Positions 38,508 through 49,296 of a stretch of DNA of 64,000 bases are shown piece by piece (the stretch's first letter is position 1; every line of letters starts with the position of its first letter). The position numbers and the translations under genes are program-made. A model generated the notes under the pieces. That model worked only from the letters and a program-made list of their open reading frames with translations, was not told where the DNA came from and searched no databases. The DNA comes from Imhoffiella fuscus (GTDB lineage: Bacteria > Pseudomonadota > Gammaproteobacteria > Chromatiales > Chromatiaceae): NCBI RefSeq assembly GCF_042682685.1, contig NZ_JBHUHX010000007.1, forward strand, positions 124,001-188,000, written 5' to 3'.

Positions 38508-38546
38508 AAGGCCGATCATGCCTTGGCATGATCGGCCTTTTTTATT
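38508..38546 (+). terminator. Strong intrinsic terminator
   Basis: Perfect 15-base arms 38508-38522 and 38525-38539 (aaggccgatcatgcc and complement), followed by a run of T with one A (tttttttatt region at 38538-38546). Directed on the plus strand, about 200 bases downstream of the OmpA-like stop. With the separate hairpin at 38321-38370 it may end a distinct small transcript from the intervening stretch. Confidence 0.85.
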
Positions 38547-38617
38547 GCCCTCGGAGATTCGATCGAGCTCGGCTTTTGGGTTGAGGCCGAGTGTGTCCGC
38601 TGTGGGTCGCGATCAGG

Positions 38618-40012
38618 CTAGATTTCGCGTGCGAGTCGAGCAGCCTCGCCCAGATAGGTGGCCGGCGTCATGGCGGCGAGCTGGGCCTTGGCCTCGGCGG
38701 GGATCTCGAGCGTTGCGACGAATTCGGCAAGCTCCTGCGGGCCGACGCGACGACCACGGGTCAGTTCCTTGAGCTTCTCGTAGGGTGATTCGACGCCATA
38801 GCGGCGCATCACCGTCTGGATCGGCTCGGCCAGCACCTCCCAGTTGGCGTCCAGGTCGGCGGCGAGACGCTCTGGGTCCGCCTCCAGCTTGCCGATGCCG
38901 CGCAGTGCCGAGGCGAGCGCGATCTGGGTGTGGGCCACGCCGACGCCCAGGTTGCGCAGCACGGTGGAGTCGGTCAGGTCGCGCTGCCAGCGCGAGATGG
39001 GCAGCTTGCGGCCCAGGTGCTCGAGCACCGCGTTGGCGATGCCCAGGTTGCCCTCGGCGTTCTCGAAATCGATGGGGTTGACCTTGTGCGGCATGGTTGA
39101 GGATCCGACCTCGCCGGCGATGGTGCGCTGCTTGAAGAAGCCGACCGAGATATAGCCCCAGATGTCGCGGCAGAAGTCGATCAGGATGATGTTGAAGCGG
39201 GCGATGGCGTCGAACAGCTCGGCCATGTAGTCGTGCGGCTCGATCTGGGTCGTGTAGGGATTCCAGGTCAGCCCCAGCGATTCGACGAACTCGCGCGAAA
39301 AGGCGGCCCAGTCGATCTCCGGATAGGCGGCGCGATGGGCGTTGTAGTTGCCGACGGCACCGTTGATCTTGCCCAGGAGCGCGACCTCGGCGATCCGCGC
39401 GCGCTGTGAGCGCAGTCGCTGGACCACGTTGGCCATCTCCTTGCCGAGCGTGGTCGGCGTTGCCGGCTGACCGTGGGTGCGCGAGAGCATGGGCAGGTCG
39501 GCGTAGCGATGCGCCAGGTCGCGGATCGCCCCGATGAGCTGGTCCATCTGCGGCAGCAGTTGCTCGTCGCGGCCGGCCCGGATCATGAGCCCGTGCGAGA
39601 GGTTGTTGATGTCCTCGGAGGTGCAGGCGAAATGGATGAACTCGCCGACCCGTGCCAGTTCGGCATTGTCCGCGATGCGTTCCTTGAGGAAGTATTCGAC
39701 CGCCTTGACGTCGTGGTTGGTGGTGCGCTCGATCTCCTTGATGCGTTGCGCATGGCTGAGATCGAAGTCGTCGACGATCTGGTCGAGCCTTTGGTTGGCT
39801 TCGTCCGAGAAGGGCGGGACCTCGACGATCTGGGGATGGCGAGCCAATGCCTGGAACCAGCGCACCTCCACCTGGACGCGGCAGCGGATGAGTCCGTATT
39901 CGCTGAAGATGGCCCGCAGATCGGCGGTCTTGGACGCATAGCGTCCGTCCACCGGGGACACGGCGGTGAGGGTGGATAGCTCCATCGGCATGGATTGCTC
40001 CGGATTGTTCAT
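38618..40012 (-). CDS. purB: Adenylosuccinate lyase
   Basis: 464 residues, close to E. coli PurB (456). ELSTLTAVSPVDGRYASK start, SRTHGQPATPTTLGKEM, and the family signature GSSTMPHKVNPIDFE. Acts twice in purine synthesis (SAICAR to AICAR, adenylosuccinate to AMP). The ATG at 40012 is chosen because upstream residues are unlike the family. In related bacteria it follows hflD; here acnA lies between them. Confidence 0.96.
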   Translation of the reverse strand: MNNPEQSMPMELSTLTAVSPVDGRYASKTADLRAIFSEYGLIRCRVQVEVRWFQALARHPQIVEVPPFSDEANQRLDQIVDDFDLSHAQRIKEIERTTNHDVKAVEYFLKERIADNAELARVGEFIHFACTSEDINNLSHGLMIRAGRDEQLLPQMDQLIGAIRDLAHRYADLPMLSRTHGQPATPTTLGKEMANVVQRLRSQRARIAEVALLGKINGAVGNYNAHRAAYPEIDWAAFSREFVESLGLTWNPYTTQIEPHDYMAELFDAIARFNIILIDFCRDIWGYISVGFFKQRTIAGEVGSSTMPHKVNPIDFENAEGNLGIANAVLEHLGRKLPISRWQRDLTDSTVLRNLGVGVAHTQIALASALRGIGKLEADPERLAADLDANWEVLAEPIQTVMRRYGVESPYEKLKELTRGRRVGPQELAEFVATLEIPAEAKAQLAAMTPATYLGEAARLAREI

Positions 40013-40208
40013 GATCGTGATGGGTTGGGGCCGGTCCCGTGGGCTCTGGCCTCGATTCGGAAAGGGCTGAAGGCTGCCCCAGGATGTGTGGGAAAGCAAG
40101 AAGAAGGGGCTTGCTACCTGTTGCGGTCAGGCTACGAAATGAGCGGGCACTCCCGGATCGGGTAACGGCTGGCTGGGGACGCCGTGAATCCATCCCTGGA
40201 GGCTTGAC

Positions 40209-40312
40209 GACGGCATCCATGCCGTCGACACCCCTGCCATCCGTCACCCGACCCTCTGTCGGGAGCCAGGTTCCGAGCTAGCGTAGGGCGCAATAGCGAA
40301 GCGTATTGCGCC
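40209..40312. repeat. Two short hairpin elements between purB and acnA
   Basis: Hairpin 1: gacggcat-cc-atgccgtc (40209-40226), in a context resembling a dispersed repeat known to me from this group. Hairpin 2: ggcgcaata (40287-40295) with tattgcgcc (40304-40312), 23 bases after the acnA stop. Both resemble interspersed repeats rather than unique terminators; hairpin 2 may also end acnA transcripts. The rest of 40013-40334 shows no gene. Confidence 0.55.
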
Positions 40313-40334
40313 GCATGGCTCCTCGGAGATCCTC

Positions 40335-42998
<2,664 letters not shown>

Positions 42999-43126
42999 CT
43001 AAAAGGCTCCGGACTGGTTCGCGTGATTCGGTGCAGCCCGAAATTTTACCGTTCTACTCGGTTGTACGCCACATGCTGCGGTGCAGTAGGCGAGGATGTT
43101 TATCGTGCGACCCGGATGCTCGCCGT

Positions 43127-43756
43127 TCATTCGTTCGTTTGAGCGGCGAGATAGCGTCGGGCATCCGCTAGAATCTGTCTGTTTTTGAAAAGGATCTGCC
43201 AGCGCGAGCCGCCGATCTGACGCCAAAGCACGGCGGATCTCACGCCCGCTAGCAGCAGTGCGCGGATACGGTTCTGATTGTCCGGGTTTTGCAGATGGAG
43301 CGATTCGCCTCGGATGATGATGCGGGGTTCGAGTCTGCTGAGCGTTTCGCTGTAGAGTTCGGCGAAATGGGCCAGGAGATTGGGGTGCAGTGGCCCGAAA
43401 TGCTCCTGCTTGACCTTGGCCTCGGCGACACCTTCGCTGAGGCGGTCCAGCAGCTTCGGCCGCTGTGCCAAGCTGCGCTCCAACTTGATCAGTTGTACGA
43501 CATAGCGGGTCAGCTCCAGGTTGCGCTCCGGCTGGCCGGTCAGTTGGGCGACCAGCTGACGCATTCCGCTTGCGATCGCACCGGGCGCTCCGAAAACGGT
43601 CTCCACATTGGCGGCATCGATCTGGAAGAGGCTGTGGATGCAGGGCGCCATGGCATCCGTATCCGTGTCCCCCGTGCGCGCGATCTGTATGACGCAGGTG
43701 ACGGCTTGATAGATGCCTGCGAGCGCGACGACGCGCTCCAGATTGTCACGAGGCAT
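43127..43756 (-). CDS. hflD: HflD (high-frequency lysogenisation protein D) homolog
   Basis: 209 residues, as in E. coli HflD (YcfC). Starts MPRDNLERVVALAGIYQAV; conserved region RYVVQLIKLERSL and ERLSEGVAEAK-like motif RLSEGVAEAKVK. Peripheral membrane protein; in E. coli it binds lambda CII. It lies 123 bases after mnmA in the usual order. Confidence 0.92.
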   Translation of the reverse strand: MPRDNLERVVALAGIYQAVTCVIQIARTGDTDTDAMAPCIHSLFQIDAANVETVFGAPGAIASGMRQLVAQLTGQPERNLELTRYVVQLIKLERSLAQRPKLLDRLSEGVAEAKVKQEHFGPLHPNLLAHFAELYSETLSRLEPRIIIRGESLHLQNPDNQNRIRALLLAGVRSAVLWRQIGGSRWQILFKNRQILADARRYLAAQTNE

Positions 43757-43879
43757 TGGCTTTGAATCTCCAGCAGGTTGGCTCTTGCCCCATTTGAACG
43801 CGAAGCCGGGGTGAGCGCCAGATCTTGCCGGCGGCAGGATTGATGGTGGACATGGAATCGATGCATCTCGGGAGGGAGG

Positions 43880-44986
43880 TCATGCCGCGCGCTCGATGAC
43901 GGCACCCCCGAGGCATTCGTCCCCATCGTAGAAGACGACCGACTGACCGGGAGTGATGGCGCGCTGGGGGGCGTCGAAGCCGACGCGGCAGCCGGTCGCG
44001 TCGACCTCCAGCAGGGTACAGGATTGCAGCGGCTGTCGATGACGCAGCCTCGCACGGCATCGATAGGGTGTTCGAGGGGCCTGCCCGCTAATCCAGTGGG
44101 GTCTGAGTGCATGGAGTTCACGGGACATGAGCAGCGGGTGCGCGTCGTCCTGTACGACCACCAGTCTGTTTCGGGTGACATCCTTGACGGCCACGTACCA
44201 AGGGGCCTCGCGGCCTCCTGCGATGCCGCCGATCCCCAACCCCTGGCGCTGACCGATGGTGTAATAGGCCAGTCCCTGATGCTCTCCGAGTAGGACGCCC
44301 TCGGGGGTTTCGATCGGGCCAGGGGCGCGCGGCAGGAATCGCTCCAGGAAGTCTTTGAACCGGCGTTCCCCAATGAAGCAGATCCCCGTGCTGTCCTTCT
44401 TCTGTGCATTCGCGAGTCCGAGGTCGCGGGCGATCCGCCGGACCTCGGGCTTAGTGATGTCCGCCAACGGAAAGCATGCATGGGCAAGCTGAGTCTGGTT
44501 CAGAAGATGCAGGAAATAGGTTTGATCCTTACCCTCGTCGGCGCAGAGTCGCAGATGTTGACCGTTCTCGTCCCGTGTCAGCCGCGCATAGTGACCCGTT
44601 GCGATCGCTTCGGCGCCGAGCCCCAGCGCATGATCGAGAAAGGCCGCGAATTTGATCTCTCGGTTGCAAAGCACGTCCGGGTTCGGGGTGCGCAGCGCGC
44701 GGTACTCGGCGAGGAAATACTCGAAGACATGATCCCAGTATTCGGTCGCGAAATTCACCGTATGGAGTCGGATATCGAGTCGTTCGGCCACCGCGCGGGC
44801 ATCGGCTAGGTCTTCGGCGGCCGCGCAATAGCCTTCCTCGTCGTCTTCTTCCCAGTTTTTCATGAAGAGGGCTTCGACTTCATGTCCTTCTTCCTTGAGC
44901 AGGTGAGCGGCGACCGCTGAGTCGACGCCTCCTGAGAGTCCAACGATGATGCGGTGCTGTGATGTGGTGCGGGTTCTGGCTGTCAT
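43880..44986 (-). CDS. mnmA: tRNA-specific 2-thiouridylase
   Basis: 368 residues. PP-loop GLSGGVDSAVAAHLL, catalytic Cys pair in NPDVLCNREIKF and DSTGICFIGERRF. It makes the 2-thio group of U34 in tRNA for Lys, Glu and Gln. Start at 44986 with MTARTRTTSQHRIIVGL. It is followed by hflD. Confidence 0.96.
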   Translation of the reverse strand: MTARTRTTSQHRIIVGLSGGVDSAVAAHLLKEEGHEVEALFMKNWEEDDEEGYCAAAEDLADARAVAERLDIRLHTVNFATEYWDHVFEYFLAEYRALRTPNPDVLCNREIKFAAFLDHALGLGAEAIATGHYARLTRDENGQHLRLCADEGKDQTYFLHLLNQTQLAHACFPLADITKPEVRRIARDLGLANAQKKDSTGICFIGERRFKDFLERFLPRAPGPIETPEGVLLGEHQGLAYYTIGQRQGLGIGGIAGGREAPWYVAVKDVTRNRLVVVQDDAHPLLMSRELHALRPHWISGQAPRTPYRCRARLRHRQPLQSCTLLEVDATGCRVGFDAPQRAITPGQSVVFYDGDECLGGAVIERAA

Positions 44987-45077
44987 GAAAGGCGTCTAAT
45001 GGAGTCTGCCGCCGAAAGCGAGGAGTGCGGTCGTGGGTGCGTTGAAGGCCGAGCATCCTGAACTATGGATCGGGCGA

Positions 45078-45105
45078 GATCCAGTCTTTGTGCAAAGTCT
45101 GGATC
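45078..45105. promoter_or_regulatory. 28-base dyad in mnmA/small-gene intergenic region
   Basis: gatccag (45078-45084), a t:t mismatch, ctttg, tg, caaag, a mismatch and ctggatc (45099-45105). Nearly perfect dyad 92 bases upstream of the mnmA start and 138 bases upstream of the small plus-strand gene. Operator or leader hairpin. Confidence 0.5.
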
Positions 45106-45124
45106 CAAAGGGGCGCAGACTTGG

Positions 45125-45159
45125 TTGCTTGAAGCAAATATTAGAATAGTCTAATATTT
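45125..45159. promoter_or_regulatory. Two adjacent dyads upstream of the small membrane-protein gene
   Basis: ttgctt-g-aagcaa at 45125-45137 overlaps the start of aaatattaga-atag-tctaatattt at 45136-45159, a perfect 10-bp dyad with a 4-base spacer. They lie about 85-120 bases before the small gene. The core ttaga-N4-tctaa occurs again at 45733. Confidence 0.55.
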
Positions 45160-45242
45160 TAAATGTCGGGTGGATGCCGCCCATGTCGCGCTTCGTTCGG
45201 TTTTCCTTGTGACCCTAGTTTAATCCTATGGAGTTCCTGATC

Positions 45243-45347
45243 GTGAAAGCCCTAACCATTCTCAAGGCCCTGACTCTGAGCGAGATCCTTTCGATCGCCC
45301 TCGTTCTTGGCCTGCCCATGATGTTCCTCTACGGTCTCGTTGCCTGA
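45243..45347 (+). CDS. Very small membrane protein
   Basis: 34 residues from the GTG at 45243 (39 from the ATG at 45228): MKALTILKALTLSEILSIAL..., one membrane helix at about 13-33, with a Pro in the middle (LGLPMMFLYG). GGAG lies 9 bases before the GTG; the ATG at 45228 has no site. A strong terminator begins 48 bases after the stop, and the upstream region contains several dyads, so this looks like a genuine one-gene unit. It has no His for bacteriochlorophyll, so a light-harvesting polypeptide is unlikely. Family not recognised. Confidence 0.6.
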   Translation: MKALTILKALTLSEILSIALVLGLPMMFLYGLVA

Positions 45348-45395
45348 AGATTTCGGCTGCGTCCGAAGTTTACTTCCAACGCCTGATCGACCTGC

Positions 45396-45429
45396 GACTC
45401 GAAGACCGCCTTCTTCGAGTCGTTTTTTT
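45396..45429 (+). terminator. Strong intrinsic terminator after the small gene
   Basis: 10-bp perfect stem gactcgaaga (45396-45405) with tcttcgagtc (45412-45421), followed by g and seven T. Plus-strand orientation. Confidence 0.9.
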
Positions 45430-45732
45430 CAGAGTCCATATGGATGGATTCAAGCTCGACTCCTCGCGTTTCTTTTTTCGTCCTGCCTTTTGAAACGCCA
45501 TCGAAGTCGATCGGCTTCCCGCTGTTTCAGCCTCGATCCTCGTTCTGGTGCTTTTGGCGCTAGGTGTCTGCTATTTCACTAGTTTGCGAATTTCAGCAAA
45601 TTCAAATGAATTTACGGATGCTCTAAATCTGTTGCGCATTGATTTATTGCGCCGCTGTGGATCGTTCTTTTGATGGCCGTTATTGACTGATGAACTTTTG
45701 GTGTGTGGCGGTTCTGTTTTGATATGGTTAAT

Positions 45733-45746
45733 TTAGATTATTCTAA
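45733..45746. promoter_or_regulatory. Second copy of the ttaga-N4-tctaa dyad
   Basis: ttagattattctaa; identical at 12 of 14 positions to the core at 45141-45154 upstream of the small gene. It lies 366 bases upstream of hynS copy 2. Unknown regulator. Confidence 0.5.
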
Positions 45747-45810
45747 TAAAATCGTTTTGTTTGATATTCTTTTTTTATCATTGGTTTGCGTTTTTTAATT
45801 CTGTGGCATG

Positions 45811-45824
45811 TTGATCTATGTCAA
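45811..45824. promoter_or_regulatory. FNR-like site upstream of hydrogenase operon 2
   Basis: ttgatctatgtcaa matches TTGAT-N4-ATCAA at nine of ten positions. It lies 288 bases before the hynS start. Isp-type hydrogenase genes are known to be induced anaerobically through an FNR homolog in Thiocapsa, which suits this position. Confidence 0.6.
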
Positions 45825-46020
45825 ATGACTTTTCGAGTCGCGCATGTTTATATCTGTGTGCGATAAAGGTTTTCGGATGATGGTGTCGACGCGTTCTTTG
45901 TTTTTCGCGTTTTGTGCGAATTAGAGGGCGGGATAGGGTTTTCGAGCGTCTGATCGAGCGCTTTTTTGGTTGTTTGGGTGTTATTGATCTTTGCGGGTTT
46001 TATATTAAATGAATTGGTTA

Positions 46021-46038
46021 TTGCATTGTTCAATGTAA
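46021..46038. promoter_or_regulatory. Dyad close to the hydrogenase operon 2 promoter
   Basis: ttgcattg-tt-caatgtaa, 15 of 16 arm bases symmetric, ending 73 bases before the hynS ATG. Confidence 0.45.
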
Positions 46039-46111
46039 TGCGGCTTGAGGTCGAAAATGACCCTGGCTGAAAATTGGATGATCATCATTAGAAAGGACGA
46101 CGGAGGATGCG

Positions 46112-47176
46112 ATGACAAGCGGAGAAACCCTGGGTGAATTTCTAGGGCGCCAGGGCGTGAGTCGCAGGGCTTTTCTCAAGTTCTGCTCCGCCATGACCTC
46201 AATGATGGCGTTGCCTGCCGCGAGCGTTTCGGCGCTGGCCGACGCATTGGAACAGGCTCGCCGTCCCTCGGTGATCTGGCTTTCCTTTCAGGAGTGCACC
46301 GGATGCACCGAGGCGCTGACCCGCTCCAACACGCCGAGCATTGAAGGACTCATCTTCGATTTCATCTCGCTCGACTATCACCACACCCTGCAGGCGGCCT
46401 CGGGCGCGGCGGCGGAGGCGGCCCGTGAACAGGCGATGCATGAGAACGCCGGCCAGTATCTGTTGCTGGTCGACGGGGCGATCCCGTCGGTCAAGGCCTA
46501 TTCCACCATCGCCGGAATCAGCAATCTCGACATGCTGACCGAAAGCGCGGCCGGCGCCGCCGCGATCATCGCGATCGGGACCTGCGCGGCCTACGGGGGG
46601 CTGCCCAAGGCGGCGCCCAATCCCACGGGTGCGATGTCGGTGGAGGAGATCATCACGGATCGTCCGATCGTCAATATCCCCGGTTGTCCGCCGCTGCCGC
46701 TCGCCATCACGGGCCTGATCGCGCATTACCTGACGATGGGTTCCATGCCCGAGTTGGATCGGCTTGGGCGCCCGCTGGCCTTCTACGGCGAAAACGTTCA
46801 CGACCGCTGCTACCGCCGCCCCTTCTATGATCGGGGTCTGTTCGCGGAGACCTTCGATGATGAGGGTGCCCGTCGGGGTTGGTGTCTCTACAAGTTGGGG
46901 TGCCAGGCCCCTGAGACCTACAACGCTTGCGCGCAGGTCAAGTGGAATCAGGGAACGAGTTTCCCGATCCAGTCCGGGCACGGATGCATCGGTTGTTCCG
47001 AGCCGAATTTCTGGGACAAGGGCGGCATCTACGATTCGGTCGCCATGGGACAGTTCGGCAGCGGGCCGAAGATTGCGGTCGCGGCCTCGGTCGGGGCCGT
47101 TGCCGGTGCCGGTGCGGCGCTGCTTGCACGCGATAAGAAGCATAAAACAGAGACGAAGCTGCATTCGGACGAATGA
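46112..47176 (+). CDS. hynS: [NiFe] hydrogenase small subunit, Isp-type, copy 2
   Basis: 354 residues. Tat signal SRRAFLKF (about 17-24), proximal motif ECTGCTE, and the same Cys pattern as copy 1 (GTCAAYGG, PGCPPLP, HDRCYRR, LGCQAP, SGHGCIGCSE). C-terminal helix AVAASVGAVAGAGAALLA followed by a Lys-rich tail. GGAGG precedes the ATG. The catalytic core is well conserved with copy 1; the ends differ. Confidence 0.96.
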   Translation: MTSGETLGEFLGRQGVSRRAFLKFCSAMTSMMALPAASVSALADALEQARRPSVIWLSFQECTGCTEALTRSNTPSIEGLIFDFISLDYHHTLQAASGAAAEAAREQAMHENAGQYLLLVDGAIPSVKAYSTIAGISNLDMLTESAAGAAAIIAIGTCAAYGGLPKAAPNPTGAMSVEEIITDRPIVNIPGCPPLPLAITGLIAHYLTMGSMPELDRLGRPLAFYGENVHDRCYRRPFYDRGLFAETFDDEGARRGWCLYKLGCQAPETYNACAQVKWNQGTSFPIQSGHGCIGCSEPNFWDKGGIYDSVAMGQFGSGPKIAVAASVGAVAGAGAALLARDKKHKTETKLHSDE

Positions 47177-47245
47177 CCCGAGTGCGGGTTGCATACGTCC
47201 GGACGATTCATTCGTCCGCCAAAAAACTCAGGAGGAGAACGACAC

Positions 47246-47896
47246 ATGACCCTGTTGGATTTCGCACGAGGGCCGGCGATCCATTGGTCCCTCATCATCA
47301 TGGCGACTGGAACCATTTGGCGTCTGCTCGGCGTTCTGGTGCTGACGCGCGGGGCCGATCTGTCCCGTCCGAGGGATGCCTTCGGCAACTTCAAGGGCTA
47401 TCGAACCGTTTTCAGTCGCGCCTGGCCGAGCGGCGAATTCACGACCGCGACGCGTTATCAGACGGCCATGGCCTATGTCTTCCACCTGGCCACGCTGGTC
47501 GTGGTGATCGGGATCGTCCCGCACATCGAGTTCATCACCCGTTTGACCGGGGCCTCCTGGCCAGGCTTGCCGAATGCCGTTGGAGTCGGAGCCGGAGTCC
47601 TGGCCCTGGCGTCCCTGCTCGCGCTCATCGCCCGGCGCATGTCGAAGCCGGCTGTCTATTGCTCCAACTGGGGAGACTATCTCTCTTGGATCCTGATGGC
47701 GGCACCTCTGGTGACAGGGCTGATGGCGTTCGCCCATTTGGGGCCGAGGTACGAAACCATGTTGGCTCTTCACATCCTGAGCGCAGCTTTGCTGTTCGCT
47801 TGGTTCCCCTTCGGGAAGCTGATGCATGCGGTCTGGTTCGTCTTTTCGCGCGCCCAGAGCGGTGTCGCCTATGCCCACAAGGGGGTCCGCATATGA
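47246..47896 (+). CDS. isp1: Isp1, heme-b-type membrane electron carrier, copy 2
   Basis: 216 residues with about five membrane helices. His positions in VFHLATL, IVPHIEF and ALHILSAALL match the copy 1 protein. The ATG at 47246 follows AGGAGGAG; an earlier in-frame ATG is unlikely. 69 bases after hynS, unlike the ATGA overlap in operon 1. Stop overlaps isp2 as ATGA. Confidence 0.9.
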   Translation: MTLLDFARGPAIHWSLIIMATGTIWRLLGVLVLTRGADLSRPRDAFGNFKGYRTVFSRAWPSGEFTTATRYQTAMAYVFHLATLVVVIGIVPHIEFITRLTGASWPGLPNAVGVGAGVLALASLLALIARRMSKPAVYCSNWGDYLSWILMAAPLVTGLMAFAHLGPRYETMLALHILSAALLFAWFPFGKLMHAVWFVFSRAQSGVAYAHKGVRI

Positions 47897-49296
47897 GCAG
47901 CGTCGCTGTGCCGAAACGGATTTTTCCGACCTTCGATCAGGTTTTCCAGGGCTTCGCCTCCCAAATCGGGATGTTGCGCGAGATGGCGCCTCCCCCGAGT
48001 CTTCCCGAAACCGTGCGGGTGAGGAGGGCGATCGACACGCTGATCGCCGAGACAAACGCGGACGAGGCCGTGTGGCTGGAGAGCTGTATCCGCTGCGGTC
48101 AGTGCACCAACGCCTGTCACTTTTTCCAGGCTACCGGCGAGACCAAATACGCCCCGCTGCGCAAGATGAATCTCTATCGGCGGGTCTATCAGCGCGAGCT
48201 GGGGCCCTTTCGCTGGTGGTATCGGCTGGTGTTGAGTCCGGTCAAGCTGAGCGACCTCGAAGAGTTGCAGGAGCTGGTCTACGACTCGTGCTCTGAGTGC
48301 GGTCGCTGCACCATGGTCTGTCCGATGGGAATCGACATCGCCTCGCTGGTGCACCACCAGCGAAGCGCGCTCGTGGCCGCAGAATTGGTACCGCCCGAAC
48401 TGGCGGCCCTGCGCATGGAGCAGCTGCATCGCGGTACCGTGTTCGGGGCCTCCGCCGAGACATTGAAGCGCATGGTCGGCACCATCCGCGAGCAGGCCGG
48501 AATCGAGGTCCCGCTGGATCGCGAGCAGGCCGAGGTGATGGTTCTCAGCTCCGCCGTAGATCTGGTCGGCAACGGTCAGGGGCTGCTGGCGACGGCGAAG
48601 GTGATGAATCATCTGGGCGTCGATTGGACCCTCTGTAGCGATGGGTTCGAGAGCGCGAACTTTGGACTCTTGTCGGGTGATATGGCGCTGTGGAAAAAAC
48701 AGGTCGATCCCATCGTCGCCGCCGCCCGGCGCATCGGCGCCAAGATGCTCGTCATCGCCGAGTGCGGCCATGCCTATCCGGCGCTGCGCTGGAACCCGAT
48801 GCTCAAGGGCGGAGAGCTGCCGTTCGAGATGATGTACATGTCCGAGTTTCTGGGGCGTCAGGCCAAGGCCGGTCGGCTGAAGTTGACCCCGATCGAGGGT
48901 CGGATCACCTATCACGACCCCTGCAAGACCGGACGGCGTGGAGGGGCATTCGAGGAGCCGCGCGCCCTGCTCAAGGCGATGGATGCGGATTTCGTGGAGA
49001 TGCCGGCCAACAGGGAATTCAATTGGTGCTGTGGCGGAGGCGCCGGCATCTTTCTGTTGGAGCGGGCGACGCATCTGCGCGACGCCTCGTTTCGAATCAA
49101 GATGCGGCAGGTCGATGCCACCGGCGCCGGCACGGTGGTGGTGAGCTGTGCCAGTTGCCGGCTCAATTTCGAGGCCGGTCGCCAGAAGAACCATTGGGGC
49201 ACGCGGGTCGAGAGTCTGGTCGAGCTGGTCGCCGAGCATCTCGGGGATGAGCCGCGCACTGGCAGGGTGATGCCGATTCGGGGAGAGGCTGCATGA
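47893..49296 (+). CDS. isp2: Isp2, HdrD-like iron-sulfur electron-transfer protein, copy 2
   Basis: 467 residues, 37 longer than copy 1, mainly through an N-terminal extension (MSSVAVPKRIFPTFDQVF...). [4Fe-4S] motifs CIRCGQCTNAC and CSECGRCTMVC; CCG domains with CGHAY, HDPCKTG, WCCGGGAG and CASCR. Electron carrier between Isp1 and the cytoplasm. Overlaps isp1 and hynL by ATGA at both ends. Confidence 0.93.
   Translation: MSSVAVPKRIFPTFDQVFQGFASQIGMLREMAPPPSLPETVRVRRAIDTLIAETNADEAVWLESCIRCGQCTNACHFFQATGETKYAPLRKMNLYRRVYQRELGPFRWWYRLVLSPVKLSDLEELQELVYDSCSECGRCTMVCPMGIDIASLVHHQRSALVAAELVPPELAALRMEQLHRGTVFGASAETLKRMVGTIREQAGIEVPLDREQAEVMVLSSAVDLVGNGQGLLATAKVMNHLGVDWTLCSDGFESANFGLLSGDMALWKKQVDPIVAAARRIGAKMLVIAECGHAYPALRWNPMLKGGELPFEMMYMSEFLGRQAKAGRLKLTPIEGRITYHDPCKTGRRGGAFEEPRALLKAMDADFVEMPANREFNWCCGGGAGIFLLERATHLRDASFRIKMRQVDATGAGTVVVSCASCRLNFEAGRQKNHWGTRVESLVELVAEHLGDEPRTGRVMPIRGEAA

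Larger units (their letters stand above)
45430..46111. other. AT-rich control region before hydrogenase operon 2
   Basis: About 680 bases that are clearly more AT-rich than the rest of the window, particularly 45580-46050. No gene. It holds the ttaga dyad, an FNR-like box and a further dyad listed separately. The composition suggests either a long promoter region or DNA acquired with the operon. Confidence 0.65.

Noticed and set aside
45228..45347. Light-harvesting alpha or beta polypeptide
   Set aside because: No His to ligate bacteriochlorophyll, too short, and no puf or puc partner.
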